This document shows, piece by piece, positions 1-9,512 of a stretch of 64,000 nucleotides of DNA. Under the pieces are notes generated by a model that was not told the DNA's origin, did no database searches, and saw only the letters and a list, made by a program, of their open reading frames with translations. The position numbers and the translations under genes are program-made. The stretch is from positions 62,001-126,000 of the forward strand of contig CAKPOA010000001.1 of NCBI GenBank assembly GCA_934169575.1. Reading direction: 5' to 3'. Numbering within the stretch: position 1 is the first letter of the stretch; each line of letters starts with the position of its first letter. This DNA is from an uncultured Clostridia bacterium. GTDB lineage: Bacteria; Bacillota; Clostridia; TANB77; CAG-508.

Positions 1-1558
1 TGGGTATGTTAAAGCAACAAGTGGTGCAATTATTGTTAAAAATGCCATATATATTACCCTTTTTAAATATGTAATTGAAAAGACAAATAAATATATTACC
101 ATTATAGCAAATAATACTGTATATCCTATATATGCTGAACTATTGCTTTTATTAGCCTGAACATCAAATCTTAATTTTCCCATTAAGTTTGTTTGAATAT
201 ATAAATAATTGTTTGCTTTTAATACAGACTGAGGAGTTAAATCTGCATTTGCTTTTATATTATCAACATCAGTTACTTCATAAATTTTAAAATTTGATTC
301 GTCTAATTCGCTTTCTATTGTTCCATCTGGATCCTCTATTCCCTGAATATACATATGTGGATTTATAGTAGATAACATATCTGTTAATTTGTCAGCCATC
401 TTATTTGCAAAAACCATTCCATAATGCATCATAAATAATATGACCATTCCCATAACCCAGTCACCTAGCATTTGCTTATATTTTGCTTTATCACTAGCAG
501 TTGAACTAAGTAAAATCCTAATTCCCATATATACTAATACAGACATCATTCCAACTAATGCAACAATTAATATTCTATAATACCAATTAGCTACTGTACT
601 TTGTAATTCATAACTCAATGCATGTATCCCTTCGCTACTATTACTTTCACCATAAGACGCTGATGTAGATGAATTATATGATACGGTAACATTAAAATCT
701 TTTGAATTTTGCGTTTCTTCTGTGACTTTGTATGTTCCAGATATATTTCCATTAGTAAATACATAATAAGTAATATTTTTATACCATGATCCGCTTTCAT
801 TCAATGTTGTTGTTTCCATATCAGCTTTATGATCTTTTTTTATTATTTTTGCTAAGCTTAAATTTGAATTTTTATTTTTCAATTTTGAATTTAAAGAATT
901 TAATTCATCACTCTTTTTATATTTTCCATTATCTTTTTGTAATTTTGCACTCCCTATATCTTCCCAATCTGTTGGTGGCTCATAATCTGTCAACCAGCTA
1001 TAATCTACAGTTTCATCAGTTGGGTCGAAAAAGTTTACATCAAATAAAGGAATTTGTCCTTTAAATATGGCTTCTGGTGTTATTGAATAAATTGGTATAT
1101 CAATATCTCCATCAAAAGAATCCTTATTATAAACACTTGCTCCAACATATATGCCGAGCAAATGTTCCTAATACAAATAAAGATCCTAATGTTGTATATG
1201 CTACTGCTGATAATCCTCCTGCAATTGCTGCAAGTCCGACTCCTCCAGTTCCAATTACAAAAGCACCTACAGCCAATGATACAAATATTGTTCCTAAAAT
1301 CTTACCAATTTTTTTTAATGTACTATTTGTATCCACCGTTATAATCGTAGTATCTTGTTTAATCAAAACCTTATGTAAAACATTAGTCACACCATCGCCA
1401 AACCATACTACAAAAGAGCAAATAGGTTTCATTAAAGTACCACCAATATGATCATCTGCAGCCTCAACATTTTTAGGTGCCACAAAAGCTAAACACAAAA
1501 CAGCGAGAAATACTATAACTAATTTTTTCCATATATTTGCATTCGCAAAAATTTTCAT
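1..1558 (-). CDS. VirB6/TrbL-like polytopic membrane protein, 3' end outside window, interrupted by a +1 shift
   Basis: This is the membrane-channel candidate of the type IV-like operon. The start at 1558 follows a GGAGGAAAG ribosome site. The N-terminus is a signal peptide ending near VEA, and a hydrophobic stretch lies at about residues 88-134. The zero frame stops at 1127-1129, but the +1 frame from 1155 stays open to the window edge (385 codons). It encodes a polar ectodomain and then at least four membrane segments, ending in a hydrophobic run typical of TrbL/VirB6 proteins. Skipping one C at 1156 (codons GCT-CGG-C) joins the two frames at a natural TFA-GIYVG junction. It lies 21 nt downstream of the VirB4-type ATPase gene. 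The family assignment rests on topology and operon position. The shift could be recoding, a real indel or an assembly error. Confidence 0.6.
1156..1156 (-). other. +1 frameshift site at GCT-CGG-C in the VirB6-like gene
   Basis: On the minus strand the reading is ...ACA TTT GCT C GGC ATA TAT. Dropping the C at 1156 restores an open frame of 385 further codons. Without it, translation ends after CGG and eight more sense codons. The zero-frame codon at the site is CGG. The same arrangement occurs at 13782 and 52277. Confidence 0.75.
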
Positions 1559-1579
1559 TTCTTTCCTCCTAATTTTACG

Positions 1580-3523
1580 TTATTTTGCGATCTTATTCAA
1601 GTTTGTTTCAACAAATTCAAACTCTTTTCTCGTTGGCATAATTTTCAAAATTGCAGTCTCAGCTCCAACTTTCAATAAGCCTTCACCTCTTTGACAGGTA
1701 ACTAAAAATCCTGCCTCACCTTCAGAAAGTTTAAAAACTTCTTTAAGGTACTGTATTTCTGATTTATCTTGTGCTAAAAATAGTTTTGTATCAGAAGATG
1801 TAAGAACTGCCTGTGCCTCTGGCTTTTCATAGAAATCCTGGAATCTTTGAGAAATAATTGCTAAAGATACATTTCTTTTTCTTGCACGTCTAGCCATTTT
1901 ATTCAAAAAGTCAACAGCCTCTGGGTAAGGCAATAACATCCAAGCCTCATCAACAATAACTCTCTTTTGTTTAGCTCTTTTTTTATCTTCACTGTTTTTC
2001 TTAACATATTTTTCCCAAATCCAAGACAATAAAATTTGTTGTGCAAGAGGTCTTGCAAACCTCTCTTCCAATTGAGAAATATCAATATTTATAAATGGTG
2101 AACCATCTAATAAATCAAAAGTAGATTGTCCATCAAAATATGCCATCTGACCATCATATTCTCTAACATATTGTCTCATAACCTTTAATAAATAACTATA
2201 ATGGTATTCATAATTTTTATTTGTATTTTCCTTTGATTTTCTAAGTAATCTTCTATACCAGCTGCCAATTGTTGGCATTTCTTTCTTTTGTTTTGAAATC
2301 ATGTCATTATATAATGCATTATTATTTGTTTGAATATATAAACTATTTGCATTACTATTAATTCCTCTTTCCATATATTCTTCACTAACAATTTCAGCAA
2401 TAATTTGTTTAGTAAGCTCATTAACCACATCACTTTTTGTACTACCTTTTGCCATAGTCATTAAAGCTTGAGTAACATCTTCTACCTTATTTTCAACATT
2501 TACAATTCTCCTTTCCTTACCTGTTATTTCATCTTTTACAGTTTCAGGTTCAAGGTCAAATAGATTTATAACTGTTTTAGATGTTGGACTTATAACAACA
2601 TTTATTCCTCCAAGAGATTCAGCAACAATAGAATATTCTCCTTCTGCATCTAAAGCTAAACTCTCAATTCCCATAAGAACAGAAGATCTTGAAATTAAAG
2701 TTTTCATAGTAACAGATTTACCTGCACCAGATTTTGCAAATATAACCATATTATAATTTGTAAGTGAACTATGGAAATTATCAAATAAAATTGGTGTTCC
2801 TGTTTGTTTGTTAAATCCAAGTGGAACTCCAGTAGGATGTCCCACTTCAGAAGTAGTAAAAGGAAATACGGTTCCCATAGAATTTCTATCAAAAGTATGT
2901 GTTCTTTCAATCTTATCGTCCATCAAAGGCAAATTACTTTGAAAAGCCTCTTCTTGCATCCCCCATGCTGTTTTTATACCAACTAAATTTTTTGACATTT
3001 CAGATGTAAGCATTTTTGTATATCTATCCAAATCTTCTAAACTATATGCAAATAATGTTGATACAACAGATGCCTCATATAATTTGTTAAATCCTGCAGC
3101 GATCTGATCCCTAAGTTCTTCTGCCTCATATCTTTTTTGAGTAAGAGTACTTTCTCTATTAATATTTCCTCTATCTGCAGCAACAATTCTCTCTGTTTCA
3201 ATTTCATTTATCGCCCTATTTAATTCATTTTGAGATCTTTCTTCTTTTATTGGATTTATAAATATTGAAGTATTTACATCTCCAAACATATATAAATCTC
3301 TGAATATTTCAGGAAAAATTGCCATACGAGGTAAAGATGATACAAAAAAGCTTCTAGCATATCTTTTTGTTCCAGAAATTATTTCCAAATGGTCAATATT
3401 TGATGCATCAATACCAGATGGAGCTATAATCTCTTTTATTGTTTTTCTTTTCAAAAATTTTTCAACATTTTCTTCAGGCTGTCTTTCTTGGTCTTCCTGC
3501 TCTTTTAACTTTTTTTTGCTCAT
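1580..3523 (-). CDS. VirB4-type conjugation ATPase (C-terminal ATPase half)
   Basis: AAA+/RecA-fold ATPase of the VirB4/TraE family, predicted to power a type IV secretion channel at the inner face of the membrane. The 647-residue protein shows Walker A AKSGAGKS at about residues 263-270, Walker B VIVDEAWMLL at about 522-531, and the downstream ISQRFQD motif common in this family. An acidic, Lys-rich start precedes the domain. The start at 3523 has a strong AGGAGG site and lies inside the 3' end of the upstream gene (50-nt overlap), so the two are probably translationally coupled. The upstream partner carries the usual VirB4 N-terminal part, so this looks like a VirB4 split into two polypeptides. 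A second such pair lies at 24257-26865. Confidence 0.88.
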   Translation of the reverse strand: MSKKKLKEQEDQERQPEENVEKFLKRKTIKEIIAPSGIDASNIDHLEIISGTKRYARSFFVSSLPRMAIFPEIFRDLYMFGDVNTSIFINPIKEERSQNELNRAINEIETERIVAADRGNINRESTLTQKRYEAEELRDQIAAGFNKLYEASVVSTLFAYSLEDLDRYTKMLTSEMSKNLVGIKTAWGMQEEAFQSNLPLMDDKIERTHTFDRNSMGTVFPFTTSEVGHPTGVPLGFNKQTGTPILFDNFHSSLTNYNMVIFAKSGAGKSVTMKTLISRSSVLMGIESLALDAEGEYSIVAESLGGINVVISPTSKTVINLFDLEPETVKDEITGKERRIVNVENKVEDVTQALMTMAKGSTKSDVVNELTKQIIAEIVSEEYMERGINSNANSLYIQTNNNALYNDMISKQKKEMPTIGSWYRRLLRKSKENTNKNYEYHYSYLLKVMRQYVREYDGQMAYFDGQSTFDLLDGSPFINIDISQLEERFARPLAQQILLSWIWEKYVKKNSEDKKRAKQKRVIVDEAWMLLPYPEAVDFLNKMARRARKRNVSLAIISQRFQDFYEKPEAQAVLTSSDTKLFLAQDKSEIQYLKEVFKLSEGEAGFLVTCQRGEGLLKVGAETAILKIMPTRKEFEFVETNLNKIAK

Positions 3524-4715
3524 TTGAATTTTCCTCCTTGTTTTCTATATCTTCTTTCTTTTGTTCTTTATTATCTTCCTTAAAAATTTCTTTTCTTGCT
3601 TGTTCAACAATATCATCACCAAGCACATTTTTGTTTTCTTCTAATATTTCATCAGCCATTTTACTAACTAATTCTTTAAATTCTGCCTCTTTTTGTTTTA
3701 TAAATCTTTCTTTTTCTCTCATATGTCTAACTTTATATATTGCCTCATTAGCCTTTTCAATAGCATCAATTTCAATTTGTTTATCTAATTCTTCCATTCT
3801 CTTATCAAGAACATCTGGTGCTGTAACATACATATTATCAAATCCAGCATTTATTGCTTTTTTCAAATCATACATTTCAGCTTCATCTCTGTTATATGCA
3901 GAATATAGTAAATCAGCAATTTCCATTGAATCTAATATTCTTCCTGTAACCCCACAAACAGATAATAAACTAATCGTAGATTGTGCTCTTGTATATAATT
4001 CAGAAAATGCAATATTTCTAATTTCATCTTTAGTATAAACCTCATTATTTGATTCTTCTGGATAAAATGAAATTATAACATAATATTGTTTACTCAAAAT
4101 ATTTCTATTTAAACTCATTCTTTCTGTATTATTTACAATATCTAATCCATATTCATATAAATTTCTAGCTTTTACAACTTCATAACGTTCTTTTGCAAGT
4201 TGCATTTTTGAATATTGACCTGAACGTTCTTTTTGATTATAATCAAACTCTTTTTGTGCCAAATTATTATTTAATTCTTGCACTTTTTGTTTATATTCAG
4301 AAATACTTCCGGTTAAATCAACTGTTCTAGTTTGTACATAAATTTGAATTGGATATCTTAATGTATTTAAATATTGAATAAAACCTTGTTCAACACTGTT
4401 TTTTTCAACACCTGACATCAAATCATAATTAATACCTTGGCATTTAATTATCATAATATATCTCTTTCCATTTTTTTGTACGATCATATTATCTTCAATT
4501 TTATCAAATTCCATAAATTTGAAAATTGATTGCATATTATATAATCCTTGTATTTTAGTTTTATCATCAACCTTTGCATCTTTTTCGCTTGAACTTTTCT
4601 CTTTTCTCTTAGACCTAACTTTTAAAAATATAAAAGTTAAAACAAGTATTACTAAAATACACAACATTACTCCTAAAACTATTATTAAAAGATTAGCAAT
4701 TTTATCATTAGACAT
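3474..4715 (-). CDS. VirB4 N-terminal-domain protein with membrane anchor
   Basis: A 413-residue protein starting MSNDKIAN at 4715, preceded by AGGAGG; a longer start at 4745 has no better site. It has one N-terminal transmembrane segment (about residues 7-30), a basic patch, a mixed region resembling the VirB4 N-terminal domain (IMIIKCQGINYDL, then a stretch ending YYVIISFYP), and a long charged coiled-coil tail rich in Lys/Glu. No P-loop is seen. It overlaps the PrgI-like gene by 8 nt and the ATPase gene by 50 nt. I infer that it supplies the membrane-proximal part of a split VirB4. The family call rests on context and partial pattern recognition. Confidence 0.68.
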   Translation of the reverse strand: MSNDKIANLLIIVLGVMLCILVILVLTFIFLKVRSKRKEKSSSEKDAKVDDKTKIQGLYNMQSIFKFMEFDKIEDNMIVQKNGKRYIMIIKCQGINYDLMSGVEKNSVEQGFIQYLNTLRYPIQIYVQTRTVDLTGSISEYKQKVQELNNNLAQKEFDYNQKERSGQYSKMQLAKERYEVVKARNLYEYGLDIVNNTERMSLNRNILSKQYYVIISFYPEESNNEVYTKDEIRNIAFSELYTRAQSTISLLSVCGVTGRILDSMEIADLLYSAYNRDEAEMYDLKKAINAGFDNMYVTAPDVLDKRMEELDKQIEIDAIEKANEAIYKVRHMREKERFIKQKEAEFKELVSKMADEILEENKNVLGDDIVEQARKEIFKEDNKEQKKEDIENKEENSNEQKKVKRAGRPRKTA

Positions 4716-5061
4716 CTTTCTTTTCCTCCTCTGGTTTATATACATATATTTTTTTATTTTTTCGCTTGAACTTTATCCATTTTAGGATTACTTGGTCTAA
4801 AGGCTCTCCTCCTGTTTTTGCAGAAAACTTTGATGTATTTATCTCTGGAACTTTAAATGTGCCAAGTGCAAATCCTATAAAGCTAAATAAAACTATAAAT
4901 ACTACTCCTAAGGTTTTTAATGAAAATAAACTTAAAATATAATATAATACTACTCCAATCAGTGCTCCTATACCTGTAAACATAAATGCTTTTGTTGAAA
5001 ATATAAATAGTATTTTATTTTCCCCTTTATAATTTCTTGGTATATTATATGGTCCTCCCAT
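4708..5061 (-). CDS. PrgI/VirB3-like small membrane protein
   Basis: A 117-residue protein with an N-terminal IPRNYKGENKIL-type motif, two closely spaced transmembrane segments (about 28-47 and 51-70), a FKVPEI motif and a basic cytoplasmic tail. This is the layout of the PrgI family, the VirB3 equivalents of Gram-positive conjugation systems, which normally sit directly upstream of VirB4, as here. It is the first gene of the transcription unit that follows the terminator near 5290, and overlaps the next gene by 8 nt. Confidence 0.75.
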   Translation of the reverse strand: MGGPYNIPRNYKGENKILFIFSTKAFMFTGIGALIGVVLYYILSLFSLKTLGVVFIVLFSFIGFALGTFKVPEINTSKFSAKTGGEPLDQVILKWIKFKRKNKKIYVYKPEEEKKDV

Positions 5062-5129
5062 TAAATCTCATCCCTTTCTGTTTATTTTTTTCTTTTGCAA
5101 ATAGGTACACTTCACCCTATTTTACTTCT

Positions 5130-5160
5130 ATTCTATTATACCAGATTTTTCGCAGAATTG
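5130..5160 (-). promoter_or_regulatory. Probable promoter of the PrgI-VirB4-VirB6 unit
   Basis: On the minus strand a TATAAT -10 box lies near 5135-5140, with a weak TTCCAA -35 about 17 bp upstream, in the gap between the terminator at 5279-5310 and the PrgI-like gene. The -10 is convincing and the -35 is weak. Confidence 0.45.
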
Positions 5161-5278
5161 GAACATTTTATTGAAAAAAAATTAAATTTAATATATTTGT
5201 AATACTTATGTAATAAAATTGTAATGATTTTATGGTTTTTTATAACCATTTTTTTCTTTTTTAGATAATTTTTGGGGC

Positions 5279-5310
5279 AAAAAAAAAAAAGCTAGTCTTA
5301 AAAAGACTAA
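5279..5310 (-). terminator. Intrinsic terminator after the pilin genes
   Basis: Minus-strand hairpin AGTCTT/AAGACT (5294-5308) followed by a run of T's (the A-tract at 5277-5290 on the plus strand). It separates three pilin genes from the PrgI-VirB4 unit and could allow pilins to be made in excess. Confidence 0.75.
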
Positions 5311-5322
5311 AACTTTTTAATT

Positions 5323-5691
5323 TTATGATGTTGTAAGATTTCCTGATAAACTTACAACAACTTGTGCAATACCTGCTGCTCCAAATAATATTATTGCACC
5401 AACTAAATATGGTATCATAGATTTTTTATAGTCTGCTTTTTCTTCTGCACTTCCTACCATATATTTAATACCTAATATCATTAATATAACTACTGCTAAT
5501 ACAATTCCAACATTTCTAATTATACCTGCAATATTACTACCTATATTAGTTAAATTAGTTGATTGTACTTTTGTATTTGGTTTAATATCAGTTACTTCAA
5601 TAGCCATACAAACATTGCAAAGACTTACTATAACTGTTAAAGCAATTACTACCGCACATATTATTCTCATAGTTTTTTTATTAATTTTCAT
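5323..5691 (-). CDS. VirB2/TrbC-family pilin-like protein, paralogue 3
   Basis: A 122-residue protein with a signal-like N-terminal membrane segment, a short exposed region, then two transmembrane helices separated by a charged turn (GSAEEKADYKKSM), the usual TrbC/VirB2 fold. It is last of three tandem paralogues (with 5761-6180 and 6203-6568) sharing the IRNVGIVLAV and YMVGSAEEKA blocks. A terminator follows directly. The role as pilus or channel subunit is inferred from family and operon context. Confidence 0.78.
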   Translation of the reverse strand: MKINKKTMRIICAVVIALTVIVSLCNVCMAIEVTDIKPNTKVQSTNLTNIGSNIAGIIRNVGIVLAVVILMILGIKYMVGSAEEKADYKKSMIPYLVGAIILFGAAGIAQVVVSLSGNLTTS

Positions 5692-5760
5692 TTATTTCAC
5701 CTCTTTATTTAAAATATATATTAAATTTAATATTAAAATATTAAAAAATTGTAAACTTAT

Positions 5761-6180
5761 TTATAAATTATTTAATATTGTTATTGCTAATTTCCATATA
5801 CCAAATGCTCCGAAAATTACTATACAGCCTAATACATATGGTATCATAGCCTCTTTAATTTTTGCTTTATCTTCAGCACTTGCAATCATAAACTTAACTC
5901 CAAGTACTCCTCCTACTAATACAGCAAGTACAATTCCCACACTAAGTAATATATTAAAAATGTCACTATTAGCTTCTTTTATTTCTTTATCACTTATCAC
6001 TGATCCACCAGATTGTTGATTACTTGATGTTGCTTGCTCTTTTCCTTTTTGTATGAACTTATCTCCACTTGAGAATATATCATCCCAAATCGATGTTGCA
6101 TTTGATTGTACCGGTAATATAATTATTTGAAGGATAAATAAAATTATGAGTATCTTTGATAAATATTCTAATATTTTCAT
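5761..6180 (-). CDS. VirB2/TrbC-family pilin-like protein, paralogue 2
   Basis: A 139-residue protein with an N-terminal membrane segment followed by a longer Ser/Gln-rich exposed stretch, then two helices around FMIASAEDKAKIKEAM. It is the most divergent of the three paralogues, mainly because of the enlarged exposed part. It lies 22 nt downstream of paralogue 1 and 69 nt upstream of paralogue 3, on the same strand. Confidence 0.75.
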   Translation of the reverse strand: MKILEYLSKILIILFILQIIILPVQSNATSIWDDIFSSGDKFIQKGKEQATSSNQQSGGSVISDKEIKEANSDIFNILLSVGIVLAVLVGGVLGVKFMIASAEDKAKIKEAMIPYVLGCIVIFGAFGIWKLAITILNNL

Positions 6181-6202
6181 AATATATTCCCCCTATCAGT
6201 TA

Positions 6203-6568
6203 TCATATTTCTTTTACAAAAGTCATAATTATTGATGGTATACATGTCATTGCTACAATCAATACAACACCAAATATGTAACCTGGTATGGATTTCTTAT
6301 ATTCAGCTTTATCTTCTACACTTCCTACCATCGCTTTTATTCCTATTACCATCAATGCAATTACAGCTATAACTATGCCTATATTTCTAATGGCACTTGC
6401 AATTACGTTTGCCTTATCAACTAAAGTTTTTTCTTCGCCTAAATCACTTGGTTCATATGTACCTATATCTATCAATGCTGCATTACATATGTTTAATTGA
6501 GCCATTATACTAAACAATATAACTAATATTATACCTATTTTTACTATTTTTTTCATTCTATCACCCAA
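6203..6568 (-). CDS. VirB2/TrbC-family pilin-like protein, paralogue 1
   Basis: A 121-residue protein, first gene of the pilin operon. It shows a signal peptide ending near CNA, then two transmembrane helices separated by AMVGSVEDKAEYKKS, the motif shared with both downstream paralogues. The genes probably arose by tandem duplication. Whether all three enter one filament cannot be told from sequence. Confidence 0.77.
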   Translation of the reverse strand: MGDRMKKIVKIGIILVILFSIMAQLNICNAALIDIGTYEPSDLGEEKTLVDKANVIASAIRNIGIVIAVIALMVIGIKAMVGSVEDKAEYKKSIPGYIFGVVLIVAMTCIPSIIMTFVKEI

Positions 6569-6762
6569 TTCTATTTTTAATTATACACTATTTTTATATT
6601 TTTTGCAACTTTTTTTGCCAAATTTTTGGATTTTGTGTCAAAATTGTGAAATTTCTTTCTATTTATTCTTCTGAGCTATATACAAGATATTTTATAATAT
6701 CCCATATTTTTATTTTAAAAAAAGTGACAGTTTAACCATACTGCCACTAAAAACTTATATTT

Positions 6763-6853
6763 TGGCGGAGCAGAGAGGGCTCGAACCTCCGCGCCACTTG
6801 CGTGACCTAAAAGTTTAGCAAACTTTCCCCTTCACCAGCTTGGGTACTGCTCC
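6763..6853 (-). tRNA. tRNA-Ser(GCT)
   Basis: The minus strand folds as a class II tRNA of 91 nt with encoded CCA: acceptor GGAGCAG/CTGCTCC, anticodon arm AAAGT-TTGCTAA-ACTTT (anticodon GCT, reading AGC/AGT), a long variable arm, and T-loop GTTCGAG. Confidence 0.93.
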
Positions 6854-6900
6854 AAATAGTATTAAAAAGAGTATTGCTATTAACAATACTCATATAATGT

Positions 6901-6992
<92 letters not shown>

Positions 6993-7121
6993 GTGTGGCA
7001 TTGACAATATTTATCTTACCACATAGTATAATATTTTGTCAATAGAAAAATCAAAATTTTTGCAAAAAAATTTTTGCATTGCATTGCTAATATGTTGTTT
7101 ATAGTAAAAAACGTAAAAAAT

Positions 7122-7625
7122 CTAACTCAATTTTTTAATTCCATCATAACTCATAGCCTTTAAAACAGCCTCATTTTCTTCTTCAGACATTTTATAGCTT
7201 GACTTACCATTAGATATAGGTTTAGCATAAATACTAGACATTTCTCGTGAATAAATACCATTAAAAACAATTCCATCATTTTTTTCATCTAATAATGCAA
7301 CTGCAAAACTCAAATTACTTCCAGAATCTTTATAGGCATTATATCTTACAACACCAATTTTCTGTATACACCCAACTAGTTGTTTATCAAGTTGTTTGCA
7401 AAAAGTATTTGTTTCACTAAGCCCTGCCTCCAAATTAATAATTCTATCCATATATTTGTTTAAATCTTCTCTAATATCTTTGCCATCACCAAGTTTTCGT
7501 AAAAATTCACTTGTTTTTTTATTTAAATTTCTTACTCTAATACAATCTAGTATAACCAATAAAAATAAAAATATATTAACAACTAAAATTATTATCAAAA
7601 AAGTATCTGATTTTAAAAAATCCAA
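7122..7625 (-). CDS. DUF4446 family membrane protein
   Basis: A 167-residue protein with one N-terminal transmembrane helix (about 9-28), a short coiled-coil stretch, then a small domain containing VGVVRYNAY-type residues (here IGVVRYNAYKDSGSNLSFA). This matches the DUF4446 family, which is commonly found next to spo0J/parB in Clostridia. Here it lies 15 nt downstream of spo0J. Function unknown. Confidence 0.85.
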   Translation of the reverse strand: MDFLKSDTFLIIILVVNIFLFLLVILDCIRVRNLNKKTSEFLRKLGDGKDIREDLNKYMDRIINLEAGLSETNTFCKQLDKQLVGCIQKIGVVRYNAYKDSGSNLSFAVALLDEKNDGIVFNGIYSREMSSIYAKPISNGKSSYKMSEEENEAVLKAMSYDGIKKLS

Positions 7626-7640
7626 TTTAATTCCTCCTGT

Positions 7641-8486
7641 CTATTTAAGTAAATCTAAAATCCTCTCTAAATCATTATTTGTCCTATATTCAATAACAAT
7701 TTTTCCACTTCTTTTGCCTGCATCAACTCTAACTTTTGTTCCAAAAAATCCTTGAAAAGTATCTTCAATATCTTTATAAATCATTTCATATTTAGGATTA
7801 AACATTTTTGGATTTTTAACCCTACTAACCTTTCTTTCAATATCTCTACAAGTTCCATTACTTTGGATTAATGTTACTGCAGCTCTATATTGCTGTTCTG
7901 GATTTTCAAAAGCTAATAATGATCTAGCATGTCCTTCACTTAGTTTACCCTCTTTTACAAATTCTAATACTCTTTTATCAAGATTTAATATACGAATTGT
8001 ATTTGCAACACCACTTCTTGATATACCAAGCATTCTTCCAACTTCTTCTTGTGTAAGTTTATATTCATCAATTAAAGCTTTCATTCCTTCAGCTTTTTCA
8101 ATAGGATTTAAGTCTTGTCTTTGAACATTTTCAATTAAAGCAATTTCTTTATTTTTCTGAACATTATTTTCCCTTATAATAGCAGGAATTTCGTTAAGAC
8201 CAGCTATTTTTGCAGCTCTCCATCTTCTTTCTCCTGCAACAATTTCATAAAATCCATTATGATCTGTAACAATTATAGGTTGAATAACACCATACATTTT
8301 TATAGAATCTGCTAAATTATTTAAAGATTCCATATCAAAATTCTTTCTTGGTTGATCTCTATTTGGCTCAACATCAATAAGTCTTAAACTTTTTAAAACA
8401 TCTCCAGGTCTTTGTTGTTCTTCATCTATTTGTGCCATTGAAAACAATGCATCTAAACCTTTTCCCAATCCTGTTTTTTTAACCAT
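7641..8486 (-). CDS. spo0J: Chromosome-partitioning protein ParB (Spo0J)
   Basis: DNA-binding CTPase that loads at parS sites and spreads, aiding origin segregation. The 281-residue protein has the Soj-interacting N-terminus (GLGKGLDALF), the GERRWRAA and ENVQRQDLNPIEKA ParB motifs, and a helix-turn-helix (LTQEEVGRMLGISRSGVANTIR), with a C-terminal dimer domain. It starts immediately after the soj stop, so the two are co-translated. I found no perfect parS 16-mer in the window, only half-sites near 9521-9600. Confidence 0.95.
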   Translation of the reverse strand: MVKKTGLGKGLDALFSMAQIDEEQQRPGDVLKSLRLIDVEPNRDQPRKNFDMESLNNLADSIKMYGVIQPIIVTDHNGFYEIVAGERRWRAAKIAGLNEIPAIIRENNVQKNKEIALIENVQRQDLNPIEKAEGMKALIDEYKLTQEEVGRMLGISRSGVANTIRILNLDKRVLEFVKEGKLSEGHARSLLAFENPEQQYRAAVTLIQSNGTCRDIERKVSRVKNPKMFNPKYEMIYKDIEDTFQGFFGTKVRVDAGKRSGKIVIEYRTNNDLERILDLLK

Positions 8487-9281
8487 CTATTCTTCCCCCT
8501 TTTGCATATTCTTTTTTTCTTCAGCATTAAGTTTTAAAAATTCTCTTCCAAGTTTTTCATAACTTCTTGCTCCTTTTGAATGTGGATCATAAATAGTAAT
8601 AGGAAGTCCATAACTTGGAGCCTCACTTACTCTTACATTTCTTGGTATAACTGTTTTATATACCTTATCATCAAAATATTTTTTAACTTCTTTTACAACC
8701 TGATTTGAAAGATTTGTCCTAATATCATACATAGTAAGTAATGCGCCTTCAATGCACAAACTTTTGTTTAGATGTTTTTTTACTAATTCTACTGTATTTA
8801 ATAATTGTCCCAGTCCTTCTAATGCATAATATTCACATTGGACAGGTATTAAAACACTATTTGCAGCTGTAAAAGCATTTAATGTTATAAGTCCTAAAGA
8901 TGGAGGACAATCTATAAAAATATAGTCAAATTTTGATTTTATTTGTTCTAATTTTTCTTTCATTCGTTGTTCTCTTGACATCATTGAAACTAGCTGTACT
9001 TCTGCACCTGCTAAATTTATGTTTGATGGGCATATATATAAATTGTTTATTTCAGTTTTTATAACAATTTTACTTGCAGGATCTTCTGAAACTAATAAAT
9101 CATATGTTGATAACTCAACGCTTTTATCCACCCCTATACCACTTGTTGCATTTCCTTGTGGATCAGCATCAACTAATAAAACTCTTTTTCCTTTTTTAGC
9201 TAATATTGTTCCTAAATTTACTGTCGTAGTTGTTTTTCCAACTCCACCTTTTTGATTTGCTACAGCTATTATTTTTCCCAA
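8487..9281 (-). CDS. soj: ParA-family ATPase Soj
   Basis: Walker-type partition ATPase that works with Spo0J and also modulates DnaA. The 264-residue protein begins with the deviant Walker A KGGVGKTTTT and has the VDADPQGNAT and FIDCPPSLGLIT motifs. Length and motifs are normal. First gene of the soj-spo0J-DUF4446 unit. The 547-bp upstream gap holds unusual repeats and hairpins. Confidence 0.95.
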   Translation of the reverse strand: MGKIIAVANQKGGVGKTTTTVNLGTILAKKGKRVLLVDADPQGNATSGIGVDKSVELSTYDLLVSEDPASKIVIKTEINNLYICPSNINLAGAEVQLVSMMSREQRMKEKLEQIKSKFDYIFIDCPPSLGLITLNAFTAANSVLIPVQCEYYALEGLGQLLNTVELVKKHLNKSLCIEGALLTMYDIRTNLSNQVVKEVKKYFDDKVYKTVIPRNVRVSEAPSYGLPITIYDPHSKGARSYEKLGREFLKLNAEEKKNMQKGEE

Positions 9282-9452
9282 ATTTATCCCTCCATTTTTA
9301 ATCTTTCATGTATCACAAAATTAAAAATTATTCATCTTTAATTTTATTCCTAAGTAATTTATATATATAATATACAAAACTTATAAATATGTCAATAATT
9401 TTTCCAAAATTTCTATATTTTTTTCATAAAAAATTGTTCTCAAAAAATATTT

Positions 9453-9462
9453 GGAACGTTCC
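9453..9462. repeat. Perfect palindrome GGAACGTTCC upstream of soj
   Basis: A 10-bp perfect palindrome, extending to nearly 15 bp, in the soj-rsmG gap. It lacks the spacer of the Firmicutes LexA box. A possible operator; no protein can be assigned. Confidence 0.35.
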
Positions 9463-9512
9463 GAATTATGTCTCCTTGAAAAATTTTCTATCTCAGATGT
9501 AGAGCGGTGTTC

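Noticed and set aside
1077..1451. Plus-strand frame over the VirB6-like gene
   Set aside because: Antisense shadow; the minus strand has the signal peptide, ribosome site and operon context.
3439..4038. A 199-residue open frame on the plus strand
   Set aside because: It is antisense to the VirB4 N-terminal gene, is Ser/Phe/Ile-rich as expected from the complement of a Lys/Glu-rich coding strand, and has no ribosome site.
9453..9462. LexA box
   Set aside because: GGAACGTTCC lacks the four-base spacer between GAAC and GTTC needed by the Firmicutes LexA consensus.
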